A program made the translations under genes and the position numbers. From Citrobacter farmeri (lineage in GTDB: Bacteria > Pseudomonadota > Gammaproteobacteria > Enterobacterales > Enterobacteriaceae): a stretch of DNA of 64,000 nucleotides. The notes below the pieces were generated by a model, which was given only the letters and a program-made list of their open reading frames with translations, was not told where the DNA came from and did no database searches. The stretch lies in NCBI RefSeq assembly GCF_019048065.1, contig NZ_CP077291.1, positions 1,302,001-1,366,000 of the forward strand, written 5' to 3'. Positions 18,979 to 29,453 of the stretch are shown here, piece after piece; the first letter of the stretch is position 1, and the number at the start of each line of letters is the position of its first letter.

Positions 18979-19554
18979 ATGTCGCAAAAAATCACCCTCG
19001 TTAAAGACAAAATCCTATCTGATAACTATTTCATTCTGCGCAATATTACCTACGATCTGACCCGCGCGAACGGCGAAATTATCCGCCACAAACGAGAAGT
19101 GTACGATCGCGGTAATGGGGCAACGATCCTGCTGTACAACGCAGAGAAAAAGACCGTGGTGTTGATTCGTCAGTTCCGCGTGGCGACATGGGTAAATGGC
19201 AACGAAAGCGGGCAGTTGATTGAGACCTGCGCCGGATTACTGGACAACGATGAACCGGAAGCCTGCATTCGCAAAGAGGCCATTGAAGAGACGGGCTATG
19301 AAGTGGGTGAGGTGCGCAAACTCTTTGAGCTGTACATGTCTCCCGGCGGCGTGACGGAACTGATTCACTTTTTTATCGCCGAATACAGCGAAAGTCAGCG
19401 CGCTAATGCTGGCGGCGGCGTCGAAGATGAAGATATCGCCGTGCTGGAATTGCCGTTTACCCAGGCGCTGGAAATGATTAAAACCGGTGAGATACGAGAC
19501 GGTAAGACCGTGTTATTGCTCAACTATTTGCAATCCTCGCATTTAATGGATTGA
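18979..19554 (+). CDS. nudK: NudK, GDP-mannose pyrophosphatase
   Basis: NudK (YffH) is a Nudix hydrolase that cleaves GDP-mannose, and less well other sugar nucleotides, to the sugar phosphate and GMP. The 191-residue protein has the Nudix helix region [10 protein letters not shown]...IEETGYEVG at about 86-110, with the metal-binding REAxEE-type glutamates in KEAIEETG. The spacing is a little shorter than the classical box, as in the E. coli enzyme. The start follows GGAG. It lies 55 bases after aegA but probably has its own promoter. Confidence 0.94.
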   Translation: MSQKITLVKDKILSDNYFILRNITYDLTRANGEIIRHKREVYDRGNGATILLYNAEKKTVVLIRQFRVATWVNGNESGQLIETCAGLLDNDEPEACIRKEAIEETGYEVGEVRKLFELYMSPGGVTELIHFFIAEYSESQRANAGGGVEDEDIAVLELPFTQALEMIKTGEIRDGKTVLLLNYLQSSHLMD

Positions 19555-19679
19555 TAAATAAGGGTTATATTTCTTTACGAATTATTGAATCTATCCGACA
19601 AATCCGATTGAGCATGGTCAACAGCACAACGAAGATACGACCTGTGTTGTTCGTTTGACTTCTGGGGTTATTACCGTCC

Positions 19680-20720
19680 ATGCGCTATCGCGTTATTTTC
19701 CTTTTCCTGCTCGGTCTGATTCCGGTCCGGTTGCTGTGGGCCGCTCCCGCGCAACAGGCCTTTTCTGACTGGCAGGTGACCTGTAATAACCAGAATTTCT
19801 GCGTAGCGCGTAATACCGGTGAACACGGTGGGCTGGTGATGACCCTGAGCCGCAGCGCCGGCGCGCATACCGATGCTGTTTTGCGCCTCGACCTGGGGGG
19901 ATTGACCGCGCCAGCCAATGAAGCGGACATTGCGCCACGACTGCTGCTGGACGGTAGACCGCTGGCGCTGAGCGCAGACCACTGGCGAATAACGCCGTGG
20001 CACCTGATGACAGATGATACAGCGACCATTGCAGAATTTCTGATGACGATTCAGGACGGGAAAGCGATCACCCTGCAAAAGGGCAATCAGACACTTTCGC
20101 TGGCCGGGCTGAAAGCGGCGCTCCTGTTTATCGACGCGCAGCAAAAGCGGGTGGGCAGTGAAACGGCGTGGATTGAAAAAGGTGACGATCCGCCGCTCAG
20201 CGTTCCGCCAGCCCCTGCGCTGAAAGGCGTGGCCGTTGTTAACCCGACGCCAACACCGCTCTCTCTCGACGAACGCAACGACCTTCTCGATTACGGTAAC
20301 TGGCGAATGAACAGCATTCAGTGTTCACTCGATCCTTCACGCCGCGAAGTGCGGGTGACCGCCCTTACTGATGACAAAGCCTTGCTGATGATTGCCTGCG
20401 AAGCCGGGGCGTATAACACGATCGATCTGGCGTGGATCGTGTCGCGTAAAAAACCGTTGGCCTCACACGCTGTGCGGCTGCGTTTACCGTTCAACAGCGG
20501 CGCGGAAAGCAATGACATGGAGTTGATGAATGCCGTGTTTGATGAGAAGTCGCGCGAACTGGTCACCCTGGCAAAGGGGCGGGGACTAACGGACTGCGGC
20601 ATCCAGACGCGCTGGCGTTTTGACGGCCAGCGTTTTCGTCTGGTGCGTTATGCCGAAGAGCCGAGTTGTGATGGCTGGCATGGGCCAGATGCCTGGCCCA
20701 CCTTATGGATCACGCGTTAA
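19680..20720 (+). CDS. ypfG: YpfG, DUF1176 periplasmic protein
   Basis: This 346-residue protein has a clear Sec signal peptide (MRYRVIFLFLLGLIPVRLLWA, cleavage expected near AAPAQQ at 22-26). The DUF1176 body carries paired cysteines (CNNQNFC at about 35-41; CSLDPSRR; IACEAG; TDCGIQT; EPSCDG), consistent with disulfides in the periplasm. Length is like E. coli YpfG (347). Function is unknown. It stands alone, between nudK and a REP-type repeat that separates it from the convergent tktB. Confidence 0.9.
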   Translation: MRYRVIFLFLLGLIPVRLLWAAPAQQAFSDWQVTCNNQNFCVARNTGEHGGLVMTLSRSAGAHTDAVLRLDLGGLTAPANEADIAPRLLLDGRPLALSADHWRITPWHLMTDDTATIAEFLMTIQDGKAITLQKGNQTLSLAGLKAALLFIDAQQKRVGSETAWIEKGDDPPLSVPPAPALKGVAVVNPTPTPLSLDERNDLLDYGNWRMNSIQCSLDPSRREVRVTALTDDKALLMIACEAGAYNTIDLAWIVSRKKPLASHAVRLRLPFNSGAESNDMELMNAVFDEKSRELVTLAKGRGLTDCGIQTRWRFDGQRFRLVRYAEEPSCDGWHGPDAWPTLWITR

Positions 20721-20726
20721 TTTTCT

Positions 20727-20807
20727 GTCGGATGGCGACTGCGTCTTATCCGACCTACGAAAAGCGATCTGTAGGCCGGATAAGACGCGTTAGCGTCGTC
20801 ATCCGGC
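20727..20807. repeat. BIME (paired REP elements) between ypfG and tktB
   Basis: Two REP units in opposite orientation (GTCGGATGGCGAC...TTATCCGACCTAC and GTAGGCCGGATAAGACGC...CATCCGGC) form a typical bacterial interspersed mosaic element between convergent genes. Confidence 0.85.
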
Positions 20808-20817
20808 GTTGCATACA

Positions 20818-22812
20818 TCAGGCGTTCAAAACCTTGTGTGCTTTCTCGACAATGTTCTCAACCGTAAAGCCGAAGTAAGGGAACAACTTCTCTGCCGGTG
20901 CAGATTCACCGTAACCGGTCATTCCGACAATCGCCCCTTTTAACCCCACATATTTGTACCAGTAATCGGCAATACCCGCTTCGACCGCGACGCGTGCGCT
21001 GACGTTCGACGGCAGAACCGACTCGCGGTATGCCTCGTCCTGGGCATCGAAAATATCCGTTGAGGGCAGGGAAACCACGCGGACATTACGCCCTTCACCG
21101 GTGAGTTTCTCCGCCGCCAGCAGGGTAATCTCCATTTCTGACCCGGTGGCGATCAGGATGATATCCGGCTTACCGCCGCCATCTTTCAGTACATACCCGC
21201 CGCGAGCGATCTCTTTCACCTGTTCCGGCGTGCGTTCAACCTGTGCCAGGTTCTGTCGTGACAGGATCAGCGCCGTTGGGCCATCATGGCGCTCGACTGC
21301 CAGCTTCCAGCCTACTGCCGCTTCAACCTGATCGCACGGTCGCCAGGTGCTGAAATTGGGCGTCAGACGCAGGCTAGCCAACTGTTCCACCGCCTGGTGC
21401 GTTGGGCCATCTTCCCCCAGACCGATGGAGTCATGGGTATACACCATAATTTGCCGCGCCTTCATCAGCGCCGCCATGCGCGCCGCATTACGCGCATATT
21501 CAACGAACATCAGGAAGGTGGCGGTATAGGGTACGAATCCGCCGTGATGGGCGATGCCATTGGCGATGGCGGTCATGCCAAATTCACGCACGCCATAGTG
21601 AATGTAATTGCCTGCAAGATCTTCTTTCAGTGAGGTCGAACCTTTCCAGATCGTCAGGTTGCTCGGCGCAAGATCCGCCGAACCGCCTAACAGTTCTGGC
21701 AGGAGCGGACCGTAGACGTTTAGGGCATTTTGCGATGCCTTGCGGGTGGCGATTTTGGCAGGATTGGCCTGAAGCTCATTGATATATTTCTGCGTGGTCT
21801 TTTCCCACGCTTCTGGCAAACCGCCCGTCATGCGGCGCGTGAACTCGGCGGCCAGCGCCGGATGCGCTTTCTGGTAAGCGGCGAACTTTTCATTCCAGTG
21901 TTGCTGGGCTTTCTCGCCTTTTTCACGGGCGTCCCAGGCGCGATAAATCTCTTTCGGGATCTCAAACGCCGGATGGTGCCAGCCCAGTTTTTGCCGCGTC
22001 AGCGCCACTTCTTCTTCACCCAGCGCTGCACCGTGGGATTCCTCTTTTCCCGCTTTGTTCGGCGAGCCAAAGCCGATCACTGTCCGGCAGATAATCAGCG
22101 AGGGTTTGTCCTTCACGCTCTGTGCTTCCTGAATCGCTTTTTTCACTGCTTCCGGGTCATGACCATCGATTTCGTGGACGACATGCCAGTGGTAGGCCTC
22201 AAAGCGTTTGGCCGTGTCATCGGTAAACCAGCCGTCGGTTTCACCATCAATGGAGATACCGTTGTGATCGTAAAAGCCGATTAGCTTGCCGAGTCCCAGC
22301 GTTCCCGCCAGCGAGCATACCTCATGCGAGATGCCTTCCATCAGGCAGCCGTCACCCATAAACACATACGTGAAATGATCGACAATCTCATGCTCCGGCT
22401 GGTTGAACTGCGCCGCCAGAGTGCGCTCGGCAATAGCTAAACCGACGGCGTTGGCCAACCCCTGACCCAGCGGTCCGGTTGTGGTTTCCACGCCTGGCGT
22501 ATAGCCGATCTCCGGGTGCCCCGGCGTTCTGGAATGCAACTGGCGGAAGTTTTTCAGCTCTTCAATCGGCAGATCGTAACCTGTCAGGTGCAGCAAGCTA
22601 TAGAGCAGCATTGAGGCATGACCGTTAGAGAGAATAAAACGGTCACGATCGTACCAGTGCGGATCGGTTGGGTTGTGGCGGAGAAAATCGTTCCACAGAA
22701 CTTCGGCGATATCCGCCATTCCCATCGGCGCGCCGGGGTGGCCGGAATTGGCTTTCTGAACAGCGTCCATACTGAGCGCACGAATGGCATTAGCAAGGTC
22801 TTTACGGGACAT
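20818..22812 (-). CDS. tktB: TktB, transketolase 2
   Basis: TktB is a thiamine-diphosphate enzyme that moves two-carbon units between sugar phosphates in the non-oxidative pentose phosphate pathway. In E. coli it is the minor isozyme, raised by RpoS. The 664-residue protein has the ThDP motif [19 protein letters not shown] (about 153-171), the N-terminal [20 protein letters not shown], and [14 protein letters not shown] in the pyrimidine domain. TktB rather than TktA is supported by its place directly after talA. Its start lies 20 bases downstream of the talA stop. E. coli TktB is 667 residues. Confidence 0.95.
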   Translation of the reverse strand: MSRKDLANAIRALSMDAVQKANSGHPGAPMGMADIAEVLWNDFLRHNPTDPHWYDRDRFILSNGHASMLLYSLLHLTGYDLPIEELKNFRQLHSRTPGHPEIGYTPGVETTTGPLGQGLANAVGLAIAERTLAAQFNQPEHEIVDHFTYVFMGDGCLMEGISHEVCSLAGTLGLGKLIGFYDHNGISIDGETDGWFTDDTAKRFEAYHWHVVHEIDGHDPEAVKKAIQEAQSVKDKPSLIICRTVIGFGSPNKAGKEESHGAALGEEEVALTRQKLGWHHPAFEIPKEIYRAWDAREKGEKAQQHWNEKFAAYQKAHPALAAEFTRRMTGGLPEAWEKTTQKYINELQANPAKIATRKASQNALNVYGPLLPELLGGSADLAPSNLTIWKGSTSLKEDLAGNYIHYGVREFGMTAIANGIAHHGGFVPYTATFLMFVEYARNAARMAALMKARQIMVYTHDSIGLGEDGPTHQAVEQLASLRLTPNFSTWRPCDQVEAAVGWKLAVERHDGPTALILSRQNLAQVERTPEQVKEIARGGYVLKDGGGKPDIILIATGSEMEITLLAAEKLTGEGRNVRVVSLPSTDIFDAQDEAYRESVLPSNVSARVAVEAGIADYWYKYVGLKGAIVGMTGYGESAPAEKLFPYFGFTVENIVEKAHKVLNA

Positions 22813-22832
22813 AGAACACTCCGTGGCAAGAT

Positions 22833-23783
22833 TTAGAGTTTGGCAGCAAGCAGGTCTTCCAGTTTGCGTTGGTCAACGGCGAACAGACGGATACCGTCAG
22901 AGAGTTTTTCGACCGCCATCGCATCCTGGTTATGCTCCCAGCGGAATTCAGCTTCGCTCATGGGCGCGGGGCGATGGAAGGTTTGTGAAGACGGCACCAG
23001 CTTGCGCACAACCGGTTCTTCTTTTTCCTGCAGTTCTTTCAGGAGGTTGGGGGCAATCGTCAGGCGATCGCAGCCGGCGAGCGCGAGGATCTGTTCAGTG
23101 CGGCGGAAACTGGCACCCATGACAATCGTGTCATAACGATGCTGTTTGAAGTAATCGTAGATATTGCGTACTGACTTCACCCCCGGATCTTCCTCAACAA
23201 CGTACGGATCCATGGGGCTGCGTGCCTGATACCAGTCATAAATACGCCCGACAAACGGGGAGATCAAAAAGACGCCCGCTTCGGCGCAGGCGCGCGCCTG
23301 GGCAAAGGAAAACAGTAGCGTCAGGTTGCAGTTAATGCCCTCTTTTTCCAGCGCTTCTGCCGCGCGAATGCCTTCCCATGTGGAGGCCAGTTTAATCAGT
23401 ATGCGGGATTTATCGATTCCCTGCTGCTGGTACAACTCCACCAGGTGGCGGGCTTTTTCAATGCTCTTTTGTTGATCGAAGGAGAGGCGGGCATCCACTT
23501 CGGTCGACACGCGTCCCGGAATGCTTTTAAGAATTTCCGCACCAAAATTCACCGCCAGCTTGTCACAGGCTTCGGCAACCTGCTGTTCCTGGGTTTTTCC
23601 CTGTTTCTTCCCCCACTGGAGAGCATCGTCAATCAGATGGGCGTAATGCGCCAGTCCGGCAGCCTTCAGCAGCAGAGAGGGATTCGTGGTGGCATCCTGG
23701 GGTTGGTAATGACGAATAGACTCAATATCGCCGCTGTCGGCCACAACAGTGGTGAATTGTTTGATGCCGTCTAACTGATTCAT
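22833..23783 (-). CDS. talA: TalA, transaldolase A
   Basis: TalA transfers dihydroxyacetone between sedoheptulose 7-phosphate and glyceraldehyde 3-phosphate in the pentose phosphate pathway. The 316-residue protein equals E. coli TalA. Schiff-base Lys131 is in [12 protein letters not shown], and the N-terminal signature is [13 protein letters not shown]. With tktB it forms a two-gene unit that is RpoS-dependent in E. coli. A typical RBS (AAGGAG) precedes the ATG. The divergent gene maeB starts 274 bases away; the long shared upstream region holds both promoters. Confidence 0.96.
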   Translation of the reverse strand: MNQLDGIKQFTTVVADSGDIESIRHYQPQDATTNPSLLLKAAGLAHYAHLIDDALQWGKKQGKTQEQQVAEACDKLAVNFGAEILKSIPGRVSTEVDARLSFDQQKSIEKARHLVELYQQQGIDKSRILIKLASTWEGIRAAEALEKEGINCNLTLLFSFAQARACAEAGVFLISPFVGRIYDWYQARSPMDPYVVEEDPGVKSVRNIYDYFKQHRYDTIVMGASFRRTEQILALAGCDRLTIAPNLLKELQEKEEPVVRKLVPSSQTFHRPAPMSEAEFRWEHNQDAMAVEKLSDGIRLFAVDQRKLEDLLAAKL

Positions 23784-24057
23784 AGGAAATACTCCTTGAA
23801 AAGTAACGTGTTAGGTGAGTGCTTAAAATCACACTTCTGAGAGATTCATGAGGTGCACCACAAAAAAGCATAGCAGACAGGCATGGTAATGCTGGCTGAA
23901 GGAGGTAACATGGTTGTTATGAGTTGATTACGAAATCTTTATTCAAGTCGTGATAGTTTGGGGATCTTCAAAGTTTGCGTCCCGCAGTGCGGTGATAATG
24001 TGCGACGCACCTGACTGCGCGTGACTTTTTTGAACGATACGTGAAAGGAACAACAAG

Positions 24058-26337
24058 ATGGATGACCAGTTAAAGCAAAGCGCCCTTGATTTCCACGAAT
24101 TCCCGGTACCGGGTAAAATCCAGGTTTCCCCGACTAAGCCCCTTGCCACGCAGCGCGATCTGGCGCTGGCCTACTCGCCAGGCGTCGCCGCACCTTGTCT
24201 TGAAATCGAAAAAGACCCGCTGGCTGCGTATAAATACACCGCACGTGGCAACCTGGTTGCCGTTATCTCTAACGGGACGGCGGTGCTGGGCTTAGGCAAT
24301 ATTGGCGCGCTGGCCGGTAAACCGGTCATGGAAGGCAAAGGCGTTCTGTTTAAGAAATTCGCCGGTATTGATGTGTTCGATATTGAAGTCGACGAACTCG
24401 ACCCGGATAAATTTATTAACGTCGTCGCCGCGCTGGAGCCGACGTTCGGCGGGATCAATCTGGAAGACATCAAAGCGCCAGAGTGTTTCTACATCGAGCA
24501 GAAACTGCGCGAACGTATGAATATTCCGGTGTTCCATGACGATCAGCACGGCACTGCAATCATCAGTACCGCCGCCATTCTTAACGGCCTGCGGGTGGTA
24601 GAAAAAAATATCTCCGACGTGCGGATGGTGGTATCCGGCGCAGGTGCGGCGGCGATCGCCTGTATGAACCTGCTGGTGGCGTTGGGGATGCAGAAGCACA
24701 ACATCGTGGTTTGCGACTCCAAAGGCGTTATCTACAAAGGCCGCGAGCCGAACATGGCAGAAACCAAAGCGGCCTACGCGGTTGAAGATGACGGCAAACG
24801 GACGCTGGATGACGTCATCGACGGTGCGGACATTTTCCTCGGCTGTTCAGGCCCGAAAGTGCTGACCCAGGAGATGGTCAAGAAGATGGCTCGCGCGCCG
24901 ATGATTCTGGCGCTGGCTAACCCGGAACCGGAAATCCTGCCGCCGCTGGCAAAAGAGGTGCGTCCGGACGCCATCATCTGTACGGGGCGTTCCGACTACC
25001 CGAACCAGGTTAACAACGTTCTGTGCTTCCCGTTCATCTTCCGCGGCGCGCTGGACGTTGGTGCTACGGCGATCAACGAAGAGATGAAGCTGGCTGCGGT
25101 CCATGCGATTGCCGAGCTGGCGCATGCCGAGCAGAGCGAAGTGGTGGCCTCGGCCTATGGCGACCAGGATCTGAGCTTTGGCCCGGAATACATCATTCCA
25201 AAACCGTTCGACCCGCGTCTGATCGTCAAAATCGCGCCGGCAGTTGCCAAAGCGGCAATGGATTCTGGTGTGGCGATGCGCCCGATTGCTGACTTCGATG
25301 CTTACATCGACAAGCTGACTGAATTTGTCTACAAAACCAACCTGTTCATGAAGCCGATCTTCTCGCAGGCGCGTAAAGCGCCGAAACGTGTCGTGTTGCC
25401 GGAAGGGGAGGAGGCGCGCGTCCTGCACGCCACGCAGGAACTGATCACGCTGGGTCTGGCGAAACCGATCCTGATTGGTCGCCCGAGCGTAATCGAAATG
25501 CGCATTCAGAAACTGGGACTGCAGATCAAAGCGGGCGTCGATTTTGAGATAGTCAATAATGAATCCGATCCGCGCTTTAAAGAGTACTGGAGTGAGTACT
25601 ACCAGATCATGAAGCGTCGCGGCGTTACCCAGGAGCAGGCGCAGCGTGCGGTGATCGCCAACACCACGGTGATTGGCGCGATCATGGTACAGCGCGGGGA
25701 AGCGGATGCGATGATCTGTGGCACCATTGGCGATTACCATGAGCACTTCAGCGTGGTGAAAGAGGTGTTTGGCTACCGTGAAGGCGTCCATACTGCCGGG
25801 GCGATGAACGCCTTACTGTTGCCGAGTGGCAACACCTTTATTGCCGATACCTACGTTAATGACGATCCTGAGCCGGAAGAACTGGCAGAAATCGCCGTGA
25901 TGGCGGCGGAAACCGTGCGTCGCTTTGGTATCGAACCGAAAGTCGCGCTGCTATCGCACTCTAACTTTGGTTCATCTGACTGCCCGTCTGCCGGTAAAAT
26001 GCGTGCCGCGCTGGAGATTATCAAAGCACGTGCACCTGACCTGATGATTGATGGCGAAATGCATGGCGATGCCGCGCTGGTGGAAAGCATTCGTAACGAT
26101 CGGATGCCAGATAGCCCGCTGAAAGGCTCGGCCAATATTCTGGTGATGCCAAATATGGAAGCCGCGCGTATTAGTTATAATTTACTGCGCGTCTCCAGTT
26201 CTGAAGGTGTTACGGTTGGCCCCGTTCTGATGGGGGTGGCGAAACCGGTTCATGTATTAACGCCGATCGCTTCGGTGCGTCGAATCGTTAATATGGTGGC
26301 GCTGGCGGTCGTTGAGGCGCAAACACAACCGCTGTAA
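24058..26337 (+). CDS. maeB: MaeB, NADP-dependent malic enzyme
   Basis: MaeB oxidatively decarboxylates malate to pyruvate, making NADPH. The 759-residue protein has the long form. The N-terminal malic domain (about 1-160) begins [17 protein letters not shown] Rossmann NAD(P)-binding part follows with [16 protein letters not shown] near 195-210. The C-terminal phosphotransacetylase-like domain (about 430-759, from [17 protein letters not shown] onward) is thought to be regulatory and binds acetyl-CoA without PTA catalysis. It follows AAAGGAACAACAAG. A strong terminator lies downstream. It is divergent from talA and separated from the eut operon only by one unrelated glycosyltransferase gene. 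Confidence 0.97.
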   Translation: MDDQLKQSALDFHEFPVPGKIQVSPTKPLATQRDLALAYSPGVAAPCLEIEKDPLAAYKYTARGNLVAVISNGTAVLGLGNIGALAGKPVMEGKGVLFKKFAGIDVFDIEVDELDPDKFINVVAALEPTFGGINLEDIKAPECFYIEQKLRERMNIPVFHDDQHGTAIISTAAILNGLRVVEKNISDVRMVVSGAGAAAIACMNLLVALGMQKHNIVVCDSKGVIYKGREPNMAETKAAYAVEDDGKRTLDDVIDGADIFLGCSGPKVLTQEMVKKMARAPMILALANPEPEILPPLAKEVRPDAIICTGRSDYPNQVNNVLCFPFIFRGALDVGATAINEEMKLAAVHAIAELAHAEQSEVVASAYGDQDLSFGPEYIIPKPFDPRLIVKIAPAVAKAAMDSGVAMRPIADFDAYIDKLTEFVYKTNLFMKPIFSQARKAPKRVVLPEGEEARVLHATQELITLGLAKPILIGRPSVIEMRIQKLGLQIKAGVDFEIVNNESDPRFKEYWSEYYQIMKRRGVTQEQAQRAVIANTTVIGAIMVQRGEADAMICGTIGDYHEHFSVVKEVFGYREGVHTAGAMNALLLPSGNTFIADTYVNDDPEPEELAEIAVMAAETVRRFGIEPKVALLSHSNFGSSDCPSAGKMRAALEIIKARAPDLMIDGEMHGDAALVESIRNDRMPDSPLKGSANILVMPNMEAARISYNLLRVSSSEGVTVGPVLMGVAKPVHVLTPIASVRRIVNMVALAVVEAQTQPL

Positions 26338-26364
26338 TCCGTTGTCATGATGATGTAACACTCG

Positions 26365-26406
26365 CTCTTACCCTGACTGGTTCAGGGTAAGAGTATTATT
26401 TTTTAT
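26365..26406 (+). terminator. Rho-independent terminator of maeB
   Basis: A perfect 12-pair stem CTCTTACCCTGA/TCAGGGTAAGAG with a five-base loop is followed by TATTATTTTTTAT. Confidence 0.92.
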
Positions 26407-26543
26407 GATTATCCGCGTTATTATCAGCCTGGTCGCCTGTCGTGCGGCTGTATTATTCTCTTCTCATCGACACGAAAATAATCACGATTATTAAATCGCT
26501 TGTGCTTGTTTACTGAAATCGAAATAATATTCCATCTCAGACA

Positions 26544-27626
26544 ATGTGGCTGTTAAAAATGTCTTTAAAATCAATGGTAAGACAACTTTTTTATCGTCTT
26601 TATGATTATCAGTCTGTTTATATTGATAATTCAAATATAAAGCTCGCGGTTATTCATATACCCGATCAAATCGGGGACGCGATGTCAGTTTTTCCTGTAA
26701 TACGTGCACTGGAAGCGGGTGACGTAAAACATTTGCTAATTGTATCATCGACTATTAATCAATCGATATTTGAGACACTTTCTTTACGTCAAACAAAATT
26801 GACCGTAATAAGTATGTCCATGCAAGACAATGCTACGTTTAATGAAATAAAAACAGTCGCCAGAAAGATAAGAAAAGAGTACGGAACCCCCGATATATGC
26901 ATCGAAGCCATGCGGCGAAAGAACCTGAAAACAATGCTTTTCATCAATAGATTAAGGGCCAGAACGAATCTTCAGGTGGCGGGGTTAACCATGAAGTGTT
27001 ATTCCCCGGTCTGCAAAACAGCCTCAAGAATGGATCAGATCTTTCGGGCACCCGTGCCGATGACCTGGGCAATTTTGATGAGAGACGCGGGGTTTCCGCT
27101 CGTCAGGGCTGTTTTTGAATTCCCTCTCAGCGAAGCGGTGTTAACGGAGGTTCGCAGCGATATCTCGACATTGGGACGATATATTGCCCTGAATTTAGAA
27201 GGCAGCGCGAAACAGCGCACGTTTTCACTTCCGGTTGCCGAAAAGCTTATCGCGATAATCAAAAAAGAGATCGATCTCCCGATTGTCATTGTCCACGGCC
27301 CGAAAGGGGTCGACAGTTCGGTTTCGTTAACGCAATCCTGCGATGGCGTGCATCGACTGTCATTGCCGCCATCCATAATGCGTTCCGCTGCGGTCATCAA
27401 CGGTGCGTTTTTGGTCATCACACCGGATACCTCCATTTTACATATGGCAAGTGCGTACAATATTCCTGCGATTGCGGTTTATGCCGACTATAAAACGCGT
27501 TGGCCAGCGATGCAGGATATTTCAGAAACAATAGCGGTGGGTAAAGATATAGACCATATCAATCTGGATGAATTCAGAGCGGCGATAAAACGCGTCATTA
27601 CGCGGATTCAGAGCTCCCCGTCCTGA
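26544..27626 (+). CDS. Orphan glycosyltransferase family 9 (heptosyltransferase-like)
   Basis: I do not recognise this 360-residue protein as a named gene. It has the two hallmarks of GT-B family 9 (WaaC/WaaF-type ADP-heptose transferases). One is an N-terminal loop IHIPDQIGDAMSVFPVIRAL (about 37-56). The other is a C-terminal donor-site motif TPDTSILHMASAYNIPAIAVY (about 294-314). There is no signal peptide or membrane helix. The first 450 bases are visibly AT-rich with many AGA and ATA codons, unlike the GC-rich genes around it, which suggests horizontal acquisition. No LPS or capsule gene is near. The ATG at 26544 has no clear RBS; ATGs at 26559 and 26574 are alternatives. Acceptor and donor sugars are unknown. 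Confidence 0.75.
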   Translation: MWLLKMSLKSMVRQLFYRLYDYQSVYIDNSNIKLAVIHIPDQIGDAMSVFPVIRALEAGDVKHLLIVSSTINQSIFETLSLRQTKLTVISMSMQDNATFNEIKTVARKIRKEYGTPDICIEAMRRKNLKTMLFINRLRARTNLQVAGLTMKCYSPVCKTASRMDQIFRAPVPMTWAILMRDAGFPLVRAVFEFPLSEAVLTEVRSDISTLGRYIALNLEGSAKQRTFSLPVAEKLIAIIKKEIDLPIVIVHGPKGVDSSVSLTQSCDGVHRLSLPPSIMRSAAVINGAFLVITPDTSILHMASAYNIPAIAVYADYKTRWPAMQDISETIAVGKDIDHINLDEFRAAIKRVITRIQSSPS

Positions 27627-27954
27627 GGGACCATTTTTAATGACACCTGTCGGCCATTGTGGCCGTCTGGCGGACGTAATATAACGATATCGGTAAACAA
27701 AATCCATAATTTGCCCGGCACGACTCCTCTCTGAGAATATTTCTGTTTGATTGAAAAATCCTGTGTTTTCGCCTTTATGTCGCATCTTTCACTTTTCCTG
27801 AGCGTATTCAATGTCGTTTGTGATAAGTCTTATTTTTTTTATTTCCCCATTCTTAGTGATCCACCTCACCTTTTAAATCTCTTTGCCGAATTTTGTTATT
27901 TACCCTGACAAAAAATTGCCACGATAAGCCCAGTCTTAACACAGGCGGTGAGCA
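27627..27954. other. Upstream region of the eut operon
   Basis: These 328 bases hold no credible ORF. They are AT-rich to the right, contain a short GGCCA/TGGCC hairpin near 27657-27669, a CRP-like site at 27855-27870 and the presumed eutS promoter and EutR target. I cannot place the -10 and -35 boxes with confidence. Confidence 0.55.
27855..27870 (+). promoter_or_regulatory. Possible CRP-binding site upstream of eutS
   Basis: AGTGATCCACCTCACC matches the CRP half-sites TGTGA and TCACA at four of five positions each, with the correct six-base spacer. It lies about 85 bases before the eutS start. Catabolite control of eut is known in enterics; this site is inferred. Confidence 0.4.
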
Positions 27955-28290
27955 ATGGATAAAGAACGCATTATTCAGGAATTTGTGCCGGGCAAACAGG
28001 TCACGCTGGCGCATCTCATTGCGCATCCTGGTGAAGAACTGGCGAAAAAGATCGGCGTTCCCGAAGCTGGCGCCATTGGCATTATGACCCTGACGCCGGG
28101 AGAAACCGCGATGATAGCCGGCGATCTGGCGATGAAGGCTGCCGATGTACACATCGGTTTTCTCGACAGGTTCAGCGGCGCGCTGGTGATTTACGGTTCG
28201 GTCGGTGCGGTAGAAGAGGCCTTATTGCAAACGGTCAGTGGGCTGGGACGTTTATTAAATTTTACGCTCTGCGACCTGACGAAAAGCTAA
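27955..28290 (+). CDS. eutS: EutS, microcompartment shell protein
   Basis: EutS is a BMC-domain hexameric shell protein of the ethanolamine-utilisation metabolosome and the first gene of the operon. The 111-residue protein has a circularly permuted BMC domain. The N-terminal strand segment [21 protein letters not shown] precedes the core [28 protein letters not shown]. In E. coli the hexamer is bent, which is thought to form edges. RBS GGTGAG lies five bases before the ATG. It begins a run of 17 co-directional genes. Confidence 0.96.
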   Translation: MDKERIIQEFVPGKQVTLAHLIAHPGEELAKKIGVPEAGAIGIMTLTPGETAMIAGDLAMKAADVHIGFLDRFSGALVIYGSVGAVEEALLQTVSGLGRLLNFTLCDLTKS

Positions 28291-28303
28291 TTTTGAGGTG
28301 CTT

Positions 28304-28783
28304 ATGAAACGTATTGCGTTTGTTGGCACTGTCGGCGCGGGAAAAACAACGCTTTTTAATGCGTTACAGGGGAATTATACCCTCGCCAGAAAAACCCAGG
28401 CCGTGGAATTTAATGAACATGGCGATATCGATACGCCAGGGGAATATTTCAGCCATCCCCGCTGGTATCACGCCTTAATTACCACGCTGCAGGACGTTGA
28501 TACGTTGATTTATGTCCATGCAGCCAATGACAAAGAAAGTCGCTTACCTGCCGGGCTGTTAGATATCGGTGCCAGTAAACGACACATCGCCGTGATCAGC
28601 AAAACGGATATGCCAGATGCTGACGTGACCGCGACGCGGGAATTATTGCGCGGGATTGGGTTTCAGGAGCCGATTTTCGAACTCAACAGCCATGACCCGC
28701 AAAGCGTGCAGCACCTGGTGGATTATCTGACTGAGCTAAGCCAAAAGGAGGAAGGGGCAGGTGAAAAAACTTATCACAGCTAA
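28304..28783 (+). CDS. eutP: EutP, P-loop acetate kinase-like protein
   Basis: EutP is a small Ras-like NTPase fold protein. Salmonella EutP has been shown to act as an acetate kinase. Walker A is GTVGAGKT at residues 8-15, and SKTDMPD is the NKxD-like guanine-specificity motif. GDIDTPGEYFSHPRWYHAL is the switch/G3 region. The length of 159 residues equals E. coli. I chose the ATG at 28304, preceded by GAGG; a GTG six bases earlier would add two residues. Its 3' end overlaps eutQ by 23 bases. Confidence 0.94.
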   Translation: MKRIAFVGTVGAGKTTLFNALQGNYTLARKTQAVEFNEHGDIDTPGEYFSHPRWYHALITTLQDVDTLIYVHAANDKESRLPAGLLDIGASKRHIAVISKTDMPDADVTATRELLRGIGFQEPIFELNSHDPQSVQHLVDYLTELSQKEEGAGEKTYHS

Positions 28784-29453
28784 CGATATACGTGCGGCGC
28801 ACGCACGGGGCGAGCAGGAAATGTCGGTGGTGCTGCGCGCCAGCATCATCACCCCGGAAGCTCGTGAAGTCGCGGAGCTACTGGGCGTCACGATTGTGGA
28901 GTGTGAGGGCTCCGCCCCGACGGCAACGGCTTGCGCGGACGAGACCAAATCTGAAACTCAGCGCATTCGTGAAACCATCATCGCGCAACTGCCGGAAGGG
29001 CAGTTTACCGAAAGTCTGGTCTCGCAGTTGATGGACAAAGTGCTGAAGGAAAAACAGTCGCTGGAGCAGGGCGGGATGCAACCGGGTTTTCATTCGGTGA
29101 CCGGCAAAGGTGGCATCAAAGTGATCGACGGCAGCAGCGTTAAGTTCGGCCGTTTTGACGGTGCGCAACCGCACTGCGTAGGTCTGACCGATCTCGTCAC
29201 CGAACAGGATGGCAGCAGCATGGCCGCCGGGTTCATGCAGTGGGATAACGCATTCTTCCCGTGGACGCTGAACTACGACGAAATCGACATGGTGCTCGAC
29301 GGTGAGCTGCATGTGCGCCATGAAGGCGAAACGATGATCGCCAAAGCCGGGGACGTCATGTTTATCCCGAAAGGCTCGAGCATTGAATTTGGCACGCCGA
29401 CGACCGTGCGCTTCCTGTACGTTGCGTGGCCTGCGAACTGGCAATCGGTATGA
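28761..29453 (+). CDS. eutQ: EutQ, cupin-fold acetate kinase of the eut operon
   Basis: EutQ has 230 residues with a variable N-terminal part (1-95) and a C-terminal cupin barrel. The barrel (about 100-228) includes WDNAFFPWTLNYDEIDMVLDG and GDVMFIPKGSSIEFG. In Salmonella it has acetate kinase activity needed for anaerobic ethanolamine growth with tetrathionate. In Clostridioides EutQ is needed for compartment assembly. The start is GTG at 28761 with a strong AAGGAGG upstream, inside the end of eutP, so the genes are coupled. Its stop overlaps the eutT start as ATGA. Confidence 0.93.
   Translation: MKKLITANDIRAAHARGEQEMSVVLRASIITPEAREVAELLGVTIVECEGSAPTATACADETKSETQRIRETIIAQLPEGQFTESLVSQLMDKVLKEKQSLEQGGMQPGFHSVTGKGGIKVIDGSSVKFGRFDGAQPHCVGLTDLVTEQDGSSMAAGFMQWDNAFFPWTLNYDEIDMVLDGELHVRHEGETMIAKAGDVMFIPKGSSIEFGTPTTVRFLYVAWPANWQSV

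Noticed and set aside
24847..25791. 314-codon minus-strand frame opposite maeB
   Set aside because: It lies fully within a confident, conserved gene, has H/R/F-rich composition typical of antisense frames, and lacks any motif.
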